DNA of 64,000 nucleotides from Neomegalonema perideroedes DSM 15528 (GTDB lineage Bacteria > Pseudomonadota > Alphaproteobacteria > Rhodobacterales > Rhodobacteraceae). The stretch spans positions 57,522-121,521 of the forward strand of contig NZ_KB893663.1 of the NCBI RefSeq assembly GCF_000374145.1, in the 5' to 3' direction. How positions within the stretch are numbered: the stretch's first letter is position 1; each line of letters opens with the position of its first letter. Below the pieces are notes generated by a model. The model had not been told where the DNA came from, searched no databases, and worked only from the letters and a program-made list of their open reading frames with translations. Positions 28,997-36,414 of this stretch are shown here, in pieces. The position numbers were made by a program, and so were the translations under genes.

Positions 28997-29012
28997 GTTA
29001 AGCTCGCTTAAC
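28997..29012. promoter_or_regulatory. Inverted repeat upstream of the first ParA-like gene (possible operator)
   Basis: GTTAAGC and its exact reverse complement GCTTAAC are separated by 2 nt and lie 45 nt before the start codon. The symmetry and position suit a dimeric repressor. It contains two TTAA boxes, but spaced 6 nt rather than the 7 nt of the CtrA consensus. Confidence 0.4.
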
Positions 29013-29056
29013 GGCGTCCCGCGCCGCGAAGGCGTCCCAGAAACGGATGAACCAAG

Positions 29057-29956
29057 ATGCAGATCGTCGCGTTCTTCAACAACAAAGGCGGCGTGGGCAA
29101 GACCACGCTCCTCTGCAACATCGCGGCGGCCTGCGCGCAGGATCTCGGCAAGCGCGTGCTGATCGTCGACGCGGACCCCCAGCGCAACGCCAGCTTCTAC
29201 ACGCTGGAGGCCCCCGCCTTCAACGGCGTGGCCAAGACGGGCGGCCTGCACCGGATGCTCAGCAATCCGAAGGCGCCTCCGGCGACTTTGCTCGGCAGCG
29301 CGCATTTCGGCTGCCATGTGCTGCCCGGCGAGGCGGCCATGGCCGATCTGGCGCCGCAATTCGACGTGGCTTGGGCCGCGGGAGACGCGCCTTATATTCT
29401 GAACCTCAAAAGCGTCCTCGACGCCCAGCGCATGGATTACGATCTGATCCTGCTGGATCTGCCCCCCACGCTGAACGGCCTGACCCGCGCCGGGCTCATC
29501 GCCGCCGACGCCTTCGTCGCGCCTTTCGACATGGACATGTTCAGCCTCGAAGGGCTGAAGCTCATCAAGGATTGGGTCCGCCGCTGGGAGCCCGCATGGC
29601 GCGCCATGACCGAAACGCCGCCTGAAGCCTCCGTGCGCGCGCGCTTCATCGGCGGAATCGCCAACCGCATGACCAAGGACTCGGGCGAAAGCTCGGAGCA
29701 ATACGGCGTCATCACCAAGCAGATCGATTCGCTGACCACGGCCATGGCCCGCGATCTCGGCGACCGGGTGCGCGGCGTGGACTACGTCGTGGCCGAGGTG
29801 CCGAATTTCGGCGAGGAGGCCGCCCACGCCAACCGCTGGCGCCGCCCGATCTTCGACGCGCGCATTCGTCCTGCGGCGCGTCAGGTCTTCGTGGCCGCCG
29901 CCGAGCAGATGCTCTCCAATCTGGAGCGTTTCGCCACCCTCGCCAAGGCGGCCTGA
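29057..29956 (+). CDS. ParA/MinD-type ATPase, first of a tandem pair
   Basis: A 299-residue P-loop ATPase of the ParA/MinD superfamily. Deviant Walker A NKGGVGKTT with the signature Lys is followed by VDADPQRNASF, switch II-like LLDLPPTLNG, and a C-terminal helix. There is no DNA-binding N-terminal domain, as in small ParA proteins. It has no ParB partner or visible parS-like sites in the window. The upstream inverted repeat at 28997 may control it. Roles could include positioning of a protein cluster rather than DNA partition. It is a clear paralogue of the next gene. Confidence 0.85.
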   Translation: MQIVAFFNNKGGVGKTTLLCNIAAACAQDLGKRVLIVDADPQRNASFYTLEAPAFNGVAKTGGLHRMLSNPKAPPATLLGSAHFGCHVLPGEAAMADLAPQFDVAWAAGDAPYILNLKSVLDAQRMDYDLILLDLPPTLNGLTRAGLIAADAFVAPFDMDMFSLEGLKLIKDWVRRWEPAWRAMTETPPEASVRARFIGGIANRMTKDSGESSEQYGVITKQIDSLTTAMARDLGDRVRGVDYVVAEVPNFGEEAAHANRWRRPIFDARIRPAARQVFVAAAEQMLSNLERFATLAKAA

Positions 29957-30151
29957 GCCCGACCGCCCTCCTCTAACGTCCTCCTCATCAGTTCTTCACG
30001 TCCTTCTGGCGGAATCGCTTCGGGAGGCGCGGCGATTCGTCCTTCCGCAGGCGGCGGATCGGAGCTTCGCGGCTCCGGGCGCGATCATCCCGGCGGACGG
30101 CCTCGCGCGTCCGGAGACCGGCCCTGACGACGGAGAGGATGCGGCGAACGG

Positions 30152-31033
30152 ATGCGAATCGTAGCTTTCCTGGCGCATAAAGGAGGCGCGGGCAAAACCA
30201 CCTTTCTTCTGCATCTGGCGGCTCTCTGCGCGCAGGGAGGCTTGCGCGTGCTGGTGGCCGACGCCGATCCTCAACGCAACGCCAGCTTCCATAGTCTGGA
30301 GATCGGCGCCCTGCGCGGCCAGAGCGAAGGAGCCCTGCGGCGGGCTTTGCGCGACGGCGCGGATCTGGATCCGACGCCCTTCGTGATGCGCAGCCCGCAT
30401 TTCGGCTTCGACATCCTGCCCGGCGACACCAGCCTGCTCGAAGTCCTGCCCCGGCTGGAGGCCGCATGGAGCCGCGGCGACGCGCAGGCCATGCTTCAGA
30501 TGCGGCGTCTGCTTCTGCGGCTGCATCGCAGCTATGATCTCGCTTTTCTGGATCTCGCGCCCGGCCCGAGCGCCTTGGCCAAGGCGGGTCTGATCGCCGC
30601 CGACGGCTTCGTGACTCCTTTCGGCATGTCGATGGCCAGCCTCGACGGGCTGCGCGCCTCCAAGGACTGGATACTGCATTGGGAGCCCCATTGGCGGAAG
30701 ACTCTGGGCGCGCGGCCGCGCGGCGGCGTGCGGGCGCGGTTTCTGGGAGGGCTGGCGAATCGGGTCTCCGTGGATTCCCAAGCCCACCGGACTTTGATCG
30801 AGGGCGCGGGACGCCTGACCCGCAGCATGGCCCGCGAATTGGACGACCACCTTCCCGGCGCGAGCTACATCCTCGGGGCGGCGCCGGATTTCGGACCGCG
30901 CACGCTGGCCGCCCAGATCGCCAAACGGCCGATCTTCGCCGAGGTCGCGCCGGAATCGCGCGATATCTTCGTGCGCGCGGCGCGGCGGCTGCTCGACAAC
31001 CTCAGCGAAGAGCGCGGATTCGCGGCGGCCTGA
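30152..31033 (+). CDS. ParA/MinD-type ATPase, second of a tandem pair
   Basis: A 293-residue paralogue of the preceding gene, alignable end to end: both have IVAF..xKGGxGKTT, ADADPQRNASF, AGLIAADxFV and RARFxGGxANR. Differences are telling. Walker A reads HKGGAGKTT, and the switch II motif is LDLAPGPSALAK instead of LDLPPTLNG, so ATP turnover may differ. The 195-nt gap after the first gene suggests a separate promoter or processing. No ParB, and no obvious cargo gene, follows; the convergent GNAT gene ends 10 nt away. Confidence 0.83.
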   Translation: MRIVAFLAHKGGAGKTTFLLHLAALCAQGGLRVLVADADPQRNASFHSLEIGALRGQSEGALRRALRDGADLDPTPFVMRSPHFGFDILPGDTSLLEVLPRLEAAWSRGDAQAMLQMRRLLLRLHRSYDLAFLDLAPGPSALAKAGLIAADGFVTPFGMSMASLDGLRASKDWILHWEPHWRKTLGARPRGGVRARFLGGLANRVSVDSQAHRTLIEGAGRLTRSMARELDDHLPGASYILGAAPDFGPRTLAAQIAKRPIFAEVAPESRDIFVRAARRLLDNLSEERGFAAA

Positions 31034-31043
31034 CGGCGCGGCC

Positions 31044-31784
31044 TCAGGCGGGAATCCCGGCGTAGGCGTAGCGAAAGGCCTCCTGAAAGCCGAGCCGCGC
31101 GTAAAGCCGCCGCGCCGGAGCATTGGCCGCCTCCACCTGCACCGCCGCGAGTCCCGCGCCCAAATCCGCCGCCTGAGCCAGAGCCGCCCCCATCAGCGCC
31201 CGCCCGAGCCCTCGCCCCTGAGCCTCGGGCCGCACCGAAACCGCCGCGATCAAGGCCAGATCCTCCGCCGCCGCGACATAGGCCGCGCCCAAAGCGGCCT
31301 CGCCCTCATACAAGGTGACGAAGCGCCGAAGCTCCGGACGCCGCATCACCGCCAGACGCGCCGGAAAATCCTCCGGGCCATGGGATTCGATCCGCGCCCA
31401 AACCTCCGGAGGCTCCGGCGCGGCCGCGACCCGCAGATCCTCCGACGCGCCCCCGGCGGGAAGCGGCAGAACCAGCGCATGAGTCTCGTCGAAGGGCGCC
31501 GAGCCCCGCGCCGCCAGCCAATCCCGAACCGCCCGATCCTCAAGACGGATCTGCGCCAAAGGCCGCCGCCCGCGCGCCTCATACCAAGCCCGCGCCTCGG
31601 CCATGGCCTGATCCAGAGGCCGATCCGGCGCCCCGAAGACTCCGAGCGCGTTGGCCCGCTTGGTCGTCGAGGAATCGCTCCGCAGCAGCCAAGGCCCCAG
31701 AGCCTCCGTCTCGGCGGCGGGCCAGAGCCGGGCGCTCAGGGCGAAAAGACGCGCGGCTTCGTGATCGTCCATCTTTCCGGTCAT
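31044..31784 (-). CDS. GNAT family N-acetyltransferase
   Basis: A 246-residue protein whose C-terminal part (about 130-245) is a GNAT domain: acetyl-CoA loop [19 protein letters not shown] (Q/RxxGxG/A), then [19 protein letters not shown] at the end. The N-terminal part ([29 protein letters not shown]) is like that of other long bacterial GNATs. The substrate is unknown. ATG at 31784 has GGGGAG 7 nt upstream; a second ATG further out lacks one. Confidence 0.85.
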   Translation of the reverse strand: MTGKMDDHEAARLFALSARLWPAAETEALGPWLLRSDSSTTKRANALGVFGAPDRPLDQAMAEARAWYEARGRRPLAQIRLEDRAVRDWLAARGSAPFDETHALVLPLPAGGASEDLRVAAAPEPPEVWARIESHGPEDFPARLAVMRRPELRRFVTLYEGEAALGAAYVAAAEDLALIAAVSVRPEAQGRGLGRALMGAALAQAADLGAGLAAVQVEAANAPARRLYARLGFQEAFRYAYAGIPA

Positions 31785-31933
31785 GCGGCGGCTCCCCATA
31801 TGAGGCCCGGATCTTACCCCCTGCGCGCTCGCGCCGCATCCGCCGAAAAGCGGGCCTGAGCTTTAAGGAAATCGGTTTTCGTTTCCGGCGACGCCCCTTA
31901 GCCTGCGCTGGAAATCTCCAAAGGAGTCCGCTC

Positions 31934-32605
31934 ATGTCCGCGCGCCAGCTTCGTCTCGCCCCCTCCATCCTCTCGGCCGATTTCGCGAAGATCGGCGAGG
32001 AGATTCAGGCCATGGAGGCCGCCGGGGCCGACTGGATCCATGTGGACGTCATGGATAATCATTTCGTGCCGAATCTGACCTTCGGTCCGCCGGTCTGCTC
32101 GGCCATGCGCCCGCATATCAAAACCTTCATGGACGTCCATCTGATGATCTCGCCGGTGGACGCCTCGCTGGAGGCCTACGCCAAGGCGGGCGCCGACCTC
32201 ATCACCGTCCACGCCGAGGCCGGGCCGCATCTCGACCGCACGTTGCAGGCGATCAAGAATCTGGGGAAACAGGCGGGCGTGGCGCTGAACCCCTCGACGC
32301 CGGAAAGCGCCGTGGCCTATGTCCTCGACCGCATCGACCTGATCTGCGTCATGACCGTGAATCCGGGCTTCGGCGGCCAGAGCTTCATCAAAAGCCAAGT
32401 CGAGAAGGTGCGCAATCTGCGCAAGATGATCGGCGAGCGCGACATCCGCATCGAGATCGACGGCGGCGTGACGCCCGAAACCGCGCCTCTGGTGGTCGCG
32501 GCGGGCGCCGACGTGCTCGTGGCGGGTTCGGCGGCCTTCAAGGGCGGCCCGACCTTCTATCGCTCCAATCTGGCGGAGATCCGCCGCGCCGGGGAATCCG
32601 CGTAA
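31934..32605 (+). CDS. rpe: Ribulose-phosphate 3-epimerase
   Basis: Interconverts ribulose 5-phosphate and xylulose 5-phosphate in the pentose phosphate pathway and Calvin cycle. The 223-residue TIM barrel starts [16 protein letters not shown]. It has the metal-binding [38 protein letters not shown] and [13 protein letters not shown] motifs, with catalytic Asp residues present. AAGGAG lies upstream of the ATG. The stop overlaps the next start (TAATG), coupling it to gph. Confidence 0.97.
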   Translation: MSARQLRLAPSILSADFAKIGEEIQAMEAAGADWIHVDVMDNHFVPNLTFGPPVCSAMRPHIKTFMDVHLMISPVDASLEAYAKAGADLITVHAEAGPHLDRTLQAIKNLGKQAGVALNPSTPESAVAYVLDRIDLICVMTVNPGFGGQSFIKSQVEKVRNLRKMIGERDIRIEIDGGVTPETAPLVVAAGADVLVAGSAAFKGGPTFYRSNLAEIRRAGESA

Positions 32606-33291
32606 TGCAGAAAGCCGTGATCTTCGACCTCGACGGAACGCTGATCGACAGCGCGCCCGACATCGCCCACGCCCTGAACCGGCTGCTCGAAGAGCGCGGG
32701 CTGGAGGCCTACGACCTGCCGACCGTCACCAGCTTCGTGGGCCATGGCGCGCCGCGTCTGCTGGAGCAGGCTTGGTCCGGACGCGGGAAAGCCCGCGAGC
32801 CGCATCAGGCCGCGACCGATCTCGACCGCTTTCAGGCGCTTTACGCCGAGGAGCCCACCCAGCGCACCCGGCTTTATCCCGGCGCCCGCGAAGCGCTGAT
32901 CGCTTTGCGCGCCGCAGGCTATGATCTGGGGATCTGCACCAATAAGCCCGAGGCGCTCACCCATCAGGCCCTCAAGCAATTGGGGATCGACGGCTTATTC
33001 AAGGTCGTGGTCGGCGGCGACACCCTGCCCGAGCGCAAGCCCTCGCCGGAGCCTCTGGAGCTTTGCGCGCGCCATCTCGGGGCCGAACTGGCCGCCACGG
33101 CCTATGTCGGCGACAGCGAGGTGGACGCCGCCACGGCGGACGCCGCGGGCGCGCCCTTCCTGCTCCATACGGAAGGCTATCGCAAAGGCCCGATCAAAAC
33201 CCAAGCCCTGCGCGCGGAGTTCTCCGATTTCGCCCGCCTGCCCGAACTCGTCGAGCGTCTCGCCCGCGAGGGCGAGGCCCGCCATAAATAA
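32605..33291 (+). CDS. gph: Phosphoglycolate phosphatase, HAD family
   Basis: HAD-superfamily phosphatase. Motif I FDLDGTLIDSAPDI holds the nucleophile Asp, motif II is GICTNKP, motif III Lys lies in PERKPSPEP, and motif IV is YVGDSEVDAATADAAG. The cap domain spans about residues 15-80. The 228-residue length and the rpe-gph pairing fit phosphoglycolate phosphatase, which removes the side-product of DNA repair or photorespiration. HAD substrate ranges are broad, so activity on other phosphate esters is possible. The start overlaps the rpe stop by one base. Confidence 0.9.
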   Translation: MQKAVIFDLDGTLIDSAPDIAHALNRLLEERGLEAYDLPTVTSFVGHGAPRLLEQAWSGRGKAREPHQAATDLDRFQALYAEEPTQRTRLYPGAREALIALRAAGYDLGICTNKPEALTHQALKQLGIDGLFKVVVGGDTLPERKPSPEPLELCARHLGAELAATAYVGDSEVDAATADAAGAPFLLHTEGYRKGPIKTQALRAEFSDFARLPELVERLAREGEARHK

Positions 33292-33310
33292 GGCGCGCGG
33301 ATAAAGCTTC

Positions 33311-33374
33311 CGCTTCGCGCGCGAAGCGCTTATAAGGCGCGCTTCCCGCCCTTTCCCCCCTGGAGGGGGGCGGG
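33311..33374 (+). promoter_or_regulatory. Two hairpins in the gph-rplY gap, possible rplY leader structure
   Basis: First, a perfect 18-bp palindrome (CGCTTCGCG/CGCGAAGCG at 33311-33328). Second, CCCCCC-TGGA-GGGGGG at 33355-33370, extended by CCCG/CGGG flanks (33345 and 33371) around a bulge. Neither is followed by a T-run, so neither is a standard terminator. The second ends 24 nt before the rplY start codon and could affect its translation. Confidence 0.4.
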
Positions 33375-33398
33375 TCGCCTAATTTATGGAGAATTCAG

Positions 33399-34001
33399 AT
33401 GTCCGACGTCGTCGTCCTAGTCGCCGAGGCGCGTCCGGGAGTGGGCAAGGGGGCCGCTCGCCAGACCCGCCGCGAGGGCTATGTTCCCGCCGTGATCTAT
33501 GGGGCTAAAAAAGAGCCCGTCACCATCCGCCTGCAGGGCAACGCGCTGCTGAAGACGCTGCATAAGGGCGGCTTCTTCACCACCATCTTCGAGATTCAGG
33601 TCGGCGGCGACTCGCATCACGCGATTCCGAAGGCGATCCAGAAGGACAAGCTCAACGGCCTGCCGACCCATGTGGACTTCCTGCGCGTCGAGCGCGGCGC
33701 CCTTATCGAGGTCGAGGTTCCGGTCCACTTCGAGAATCACGAAGCTTCGCCGGGTCTGAAGGCGGGCGGCTCGCTGAACGTGGCGCGCCATGTGGTCGAG
33801 CTGCGCGTCCCGAACAACGCCATCCCGGATTCGCTGACGGTCGATCTGACCGGCCTTGAGATCGGCGACACCGTGCACATCAGCAAGGTGGCTCTGCCTC
33901 AGGGCGCCTCGACGGTCATCGACCGCGACTTCACCGTCGCCTCCATCGCTCCGCCGGCCGAGGCCGAGGCGGGCGACGCCGAGGGCGAAGCCGAAGCCTG
34001 A
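33399..34001 (+). CDS. rplY: Large ribosomal subunit protein bL25 (Ctc form)
   Basis: The 5S-rRNA-binding ribosomal protein in its longer Ctc form of 200 residues. The N-terminal L25 domain has AEARPGVGKGAARQTRREG and VPAVIYGAKKEPV. The C-terminal TL5/Ctc domain (about 95-190) has VPVHFENHEASPGLKAGGSLN and ends in an acidic Glu/Ala tail. GGAG lies 8 nt upstream. It is followed by a hairpin and then pth, the usual ctc-pth order. Confidence 0.96.
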   Translation: MSDVVVLVAEARPGVGKGAARQTRREGYVPAVIYGAKKEPVTIRLQGNALLKTLHKGGFFTTIFEIQVGGDSHHAIPKAIQKDKLNGLPTHVDFLRVERGALIEVEVPVHFENHEASPGLKAGGSLNVARHVVELRVPNNAIPDSLTVDLTGLEIGDTVHISKVALPQGASTVIDRDFTVASIAPPAEAEAGDAEGEAEA

Positions 34002-34034
34002 GGCCTTGCGCCTTCGGTCACAGGTTGAGTTCAG

Positions 34035-34064
34035 CGCCCTCTCCGCCCCCGGAGAGGGCGTCTT
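34035..34064 (+). terminator. Hairpin between rplY and pth, possible partial terminator
   Basis: A perfect 11-bp stem (CGCCCTCTCCG with CGGAGAGGGCG) with a CCCC loop, followed by only TCTT. The weak T-run suggests attenuation or partial read-through into pth, 26 nt away. Confidence 0.55.
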
Positions 34065-34085
34065 CATGTTCGGGGAGTCCTTTTC

Positions 34086-34817
34086 ATGTTGCTGCTCGTG
34101 GGCCTTGGCAATCCGGGGCCGGAATATGAACGCACGCGCCATAACGTCGGTTTTCTCGCGGTGGAGGAGATCGCGCGGGAGGCGGGCTTCGGCCCTTTCG
34201 GCAAACGCTTCCAAGGGCTGCTCGCCGAGGGGCGCCTAGGCGGCGAAAAGGCGCTGATCCTCAAGCCGCTGACCTATATGAACCTCTCCGGCCAATCGGT
34301 GGCCGAGGCGGCGCGCTTCTTCAAGATCCGCCCCGGACAACTCGTGGTCTTCCACGACGAGATCGACCTCGCGCCGGGCAAATTGCGCGTCAAGACCGGC
34401 GGCGGCCATGCGGGCCACAACGGCTTGCGCTCCATCGGCCAGCATCTCGGGCTTGATTTCCACCGGATCCGGATCGGCGTCGGGCATCCGGGCGTGAAGG
34501 AGGAGGTGGCGAATCACGTCCTCCACGCCTTCGCCAAAGCGGATGAAGTCTGGCTCGGGCCGATGCTTTCGGCGCTCGGAGCCGAGGCGCCGATTCTGGT
34601 CGAAGAGGATCTCGGCAAGGCCCTCGATAAATATCAGCAAAGAATCATGGCGCGGCTTCAGCCGCCCAAAGCCCCGAAGCCGCCCAAACCGCCCGAAGCC
34701 AAACCGCCCGAAGCCAAGTCGGCCGAGGCGAAGCTTGGGGCCGAAGACGCGCCCTCCCCCGCTCCGCAAAGCCCTTTAGAGGCTCTGCGGGCCCGTTTCT
34801 CCAAGGATGCGCCATGA
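34086..34817 (+). CDS. pth: Peptidyl-tRNA hydrolase
   Basis: Frees tRNA from peptidyl-tRNA that drops off ribosomes. Conserved motifs: LVGLGNPGPEYERTRHNVGF with catalytic His, KPLTYMNLSGQSV, VFHDEIDLAPGKLRVK with Asp, and GGGHAGHNGLRSI. The core ends near residue 190. A C-terminal extension of about 45 residues rich in Pro, Lys and Ala (for example PKPPKPPEAKPPEAK) is dispensable-looking and brings the length to 243. GGGGAG lies upstream. The stop overlaps the aminotransferase start (ATGA). Confidence 0.97.
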   Translation: MLLLVGLGNPGPEYERTRHNVGFLAVEEIAREAGFGPFGKRFQGLLAEGRLGGEKALILKPLTYMNLSGQSVAEAARFFKIRPGQLVVFHDEIDLAPGKLRVKTGGGHAGHNGLRSIGQHLGLDFHRIRIGVGHPGVKEEVANHVLHAFAKADEVWLGPMLSALGAEAPILVEEDLGKALDKYQQRIMARLQPPKAPKPPKPPEAKPPEAKSAEAKLGAEDAPSPAPQSPLEALRARFSKDAP

Positions 34818-35989
34818 CGCTCTATCCCGCCCCCGCCCGCCGCTCCGAGGTGGATCCCTTCATCGTCATGGACGTGATGCGCGCCGCCGCCGCCGAAGAG
34901 GCCAAAGGCCGCCAGATCATCCATATGGAGGTCGGGCAGCCCGCCGCTCCCGCCCCGCGCAAGGCCCGCGAGGCCGTGCTCAAAGCGCTCTCTTCGGGCG
35001 ATCCCATGGGCTACACCTTGGCCACCGGGCGCGAGGATCTGCGCGAGGCCCTCGCGGCGCGCTATAAGCGGCTTTACGGCGTCGCGCCCGATCCGGAGCA
35101 GATCGTGGTCACGACGGGATCTTCGGGGGCCTTTCTGCTGGCCTTCCTCGCGCTCTTCGACGCCGGATCGCGGGTGGCCATGGCCGATCCCTCCTATCCG
35201 AGCTACCGCAATATCTTCAGATCGCTGAACATCGAGCCCGTGAGTCTGCCCGCCGAAGCCTCGACGCGGTTTCAGCCGACTCCGGCGATGATCGAGGCGG
35301 CCCACGCCCAAGCGCCGCTCGCGGGAATCCTCGCCGCGAGCCCGGCCAATCCCACGGGCACGACTCTCGGCCGCCCCGAGATGGCCGCGCTGATCCAGAC
35401 CTGCGCAAAGCTCGGAATCCCCTATATCTCCGACGAGATTTACAACGGCATCCTCTTCGAGGGCCGGGCTCCGGTCTCGGCGGTCCAGATTTCGGATCGC
35501 GCGCTGATCATCGACAGCTTTTCGAAATATCATTGCATGACCGGATGGCGGGTCGGCTGGATGGTGGTTCCGAAGCATCTGCTGCGCACGGTGGAGCGTC
35601 TGACGCAGAATCATCATATCTGCGCGCCCCATGTCAGCCAGATCGCGGCGCTGGGCGCATTGGAGGCCGACGAGGAGCTTTCCGCCCATGTCGCGACCTA
35701 CGCCCGCAACCGCGAGATCCTGCTCGACGCCCTGCCCGGCCTCGGCTTCGCGGACATCGCTCCGGCGGACGGCGCCTTCTACATCTGGACCGACGTGAGC
35801 AAGTTCACGGCGAATTCTCCGGAGTTCTGCGCGCGGATGCTGCGCGAGGCGGGGGTGGCGGCGACTCCGGGCGTGGATTTCGACCCCGCCCGCGGCCTGA
35901 GCCGCATGCGCTTCTCCTACGCCCGCTCGACTGAGGACATGATCGAGGGCGCCCGCCGCCTGAAGGACTGGATTCAGGGCGGAATTTAG
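34814..35989 (+). CDS. PLP-dependent class I/II aminotransferase
   Basis: A fold-type I aminotransferase of 391 residues, similar in style to aspartate-family and aromatic enzymes; the substrate pair cannot be assigned. Present are MEVGQPAAPAP, the TTGSSGAFLLAF cofactor loop, SPANPTGTTL, SDEIYNGI with the PLP Asp, and the Schiff-base lysine in SFSKYHCMTGWRVGW, then RMRFSYARS with the carboxylate-binding Arg. The start overlaps pth by 4 nt. Its TAG stop is shared with the left boundary of the MITE-like element: TA is target sequence and G is the first base of the element. Confidence 0.93.
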   Translation: MTLYPAPARRSEVDPFIVMDVMRAAAAEEAKGRQIIHMEVGQPAAPAPRKAREAVLKALSSGDPMGYTLATGREDLREALAARYKRLYGVAPDPEQIVVTTGSSGAFLLAFLALFDAGSRVAMADPSYPSYRNIFRSLNIEPVSLPAEASTRFQPTPAMIEAAHAQAPLAGILAASPANPTGTTLGRPEMAALIQTCAKLGIPYISDEIYNGILFEGRAPVSAVQISDRALIIDSFSKYHCMTGWRVGWMVVPKHLLRTVERLTQNHHICAPHVSQIAALGALEADEELSAHVATYARNREILLDALPGLGFADIAPADGAFYIWTDVSKFTANSPEFCARMLREAGVAATPGVDFDPARGLSRMRFSYARSTEDMIEGARRLKDWIQGGI

Positions 35990-36253
35990 GGCCTGTCGAC
36001 ATTCAGGTTTCGGGCGCGGCGCGAGGGGATTTCGTTTCTGCACAGGAGAAGGCTCCGCCGTGGAGTTCGCTCCATAAGGAGGCTTCGACGCCTTCAGGAG
36101 CGAAATCCCCCGCGTCCCTACAGGATCTGGCGTCAATCGCCCATTTTTTCGTCGCGAAACCTGGATGAAGATCAACTTCACCTGCGATTTCGCTCCTCAA
36201 ACCGGGAGATTGACGCTCAGACCGCGCTCCAAACCCTGAACGTCAACAGGCCC
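35989..36253. mobile_element. MITE-like element, 265 bp, with terminal inverted repeats and TA duplication
   Basis: Ends are GGGCCTGTCGACATTCAGG on the left (35989-36007) and, reverse-complemented, GGGCCTGTTGACGTTCAGG on the right (36235-36253), 17 of 19 matching. TA flanks both sides (35987-35988 and 36254-36255), consistent with a TA target duplication as made by IS630/Tc1-type and some IS5-group transposases. There is no plausible coding sequence inside. Internal inverted segments (GGGGATTTCG near 36026 and CGAAATCCCC near 36101) let the element fold. Mobilisation would need a transposase elsewhere. Confidence 0.8.
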
Positions 36254-36257
36254 TAGA

Positions 36258-36359
36258 GCGCAATCCGAAAAGTTTGAAAGACTTTTCGGGTAAATTGCGC
36301 GACCAAACAAAAGCTTGGAGCCTTTAAACGATTCTCTTGATCGGAAAAGGCTCCAAGCT
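36258..36359. repeat. REP-like pair of palindromes next to the MITE
   Basis: Two imperfect-to-perfect hairpins in about 100 bp. The first has outer arms GCGCAAT/ATTGCGC (36258-36264 and 36294-36300) and inner arms CCGAAAAGT/ACTTTTCGG around a 7-nt loop. The second has 14-bp perfect arms AGCTTGGAGCCTTT (36312-36325) and AAAGGCTCCAAGCT (36346-36359). Layout and wording (AAAAGT hairpin, AAACAAAAGCTT linker, second hairpin) resemble the dispersed palindromic repeats common in alphaproteobacterial genomes, from memory. It ends 55 nt before the aldehyde dehydrogenase start. Confidence 0.7.
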
Positions 36360-36414
36360 CAAACTCCCAGAGAAGCCGAAACTCGAAGCCGAAACCTCTC
36401 CGGGGAGACCTTCC

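Noticed and set aside
28997..29012. CtrA binding site
   Set aside because: The two TTAA boxes are 6 nt apart instead of 7, so it is listed only as an inverted repeat.
29057..31033. Chromosome partition locus or replication origin
   Set aside because: No ParB, no parS-like palindromes, no dnaA boxes cluster and no gidAB genes nearby.
36003..36200. Open frame inside the MITE-like element
   Set aside because: It is about 65 codons, has no ribosome site or recognisable domain, and overlaps inverted-repeat structure.
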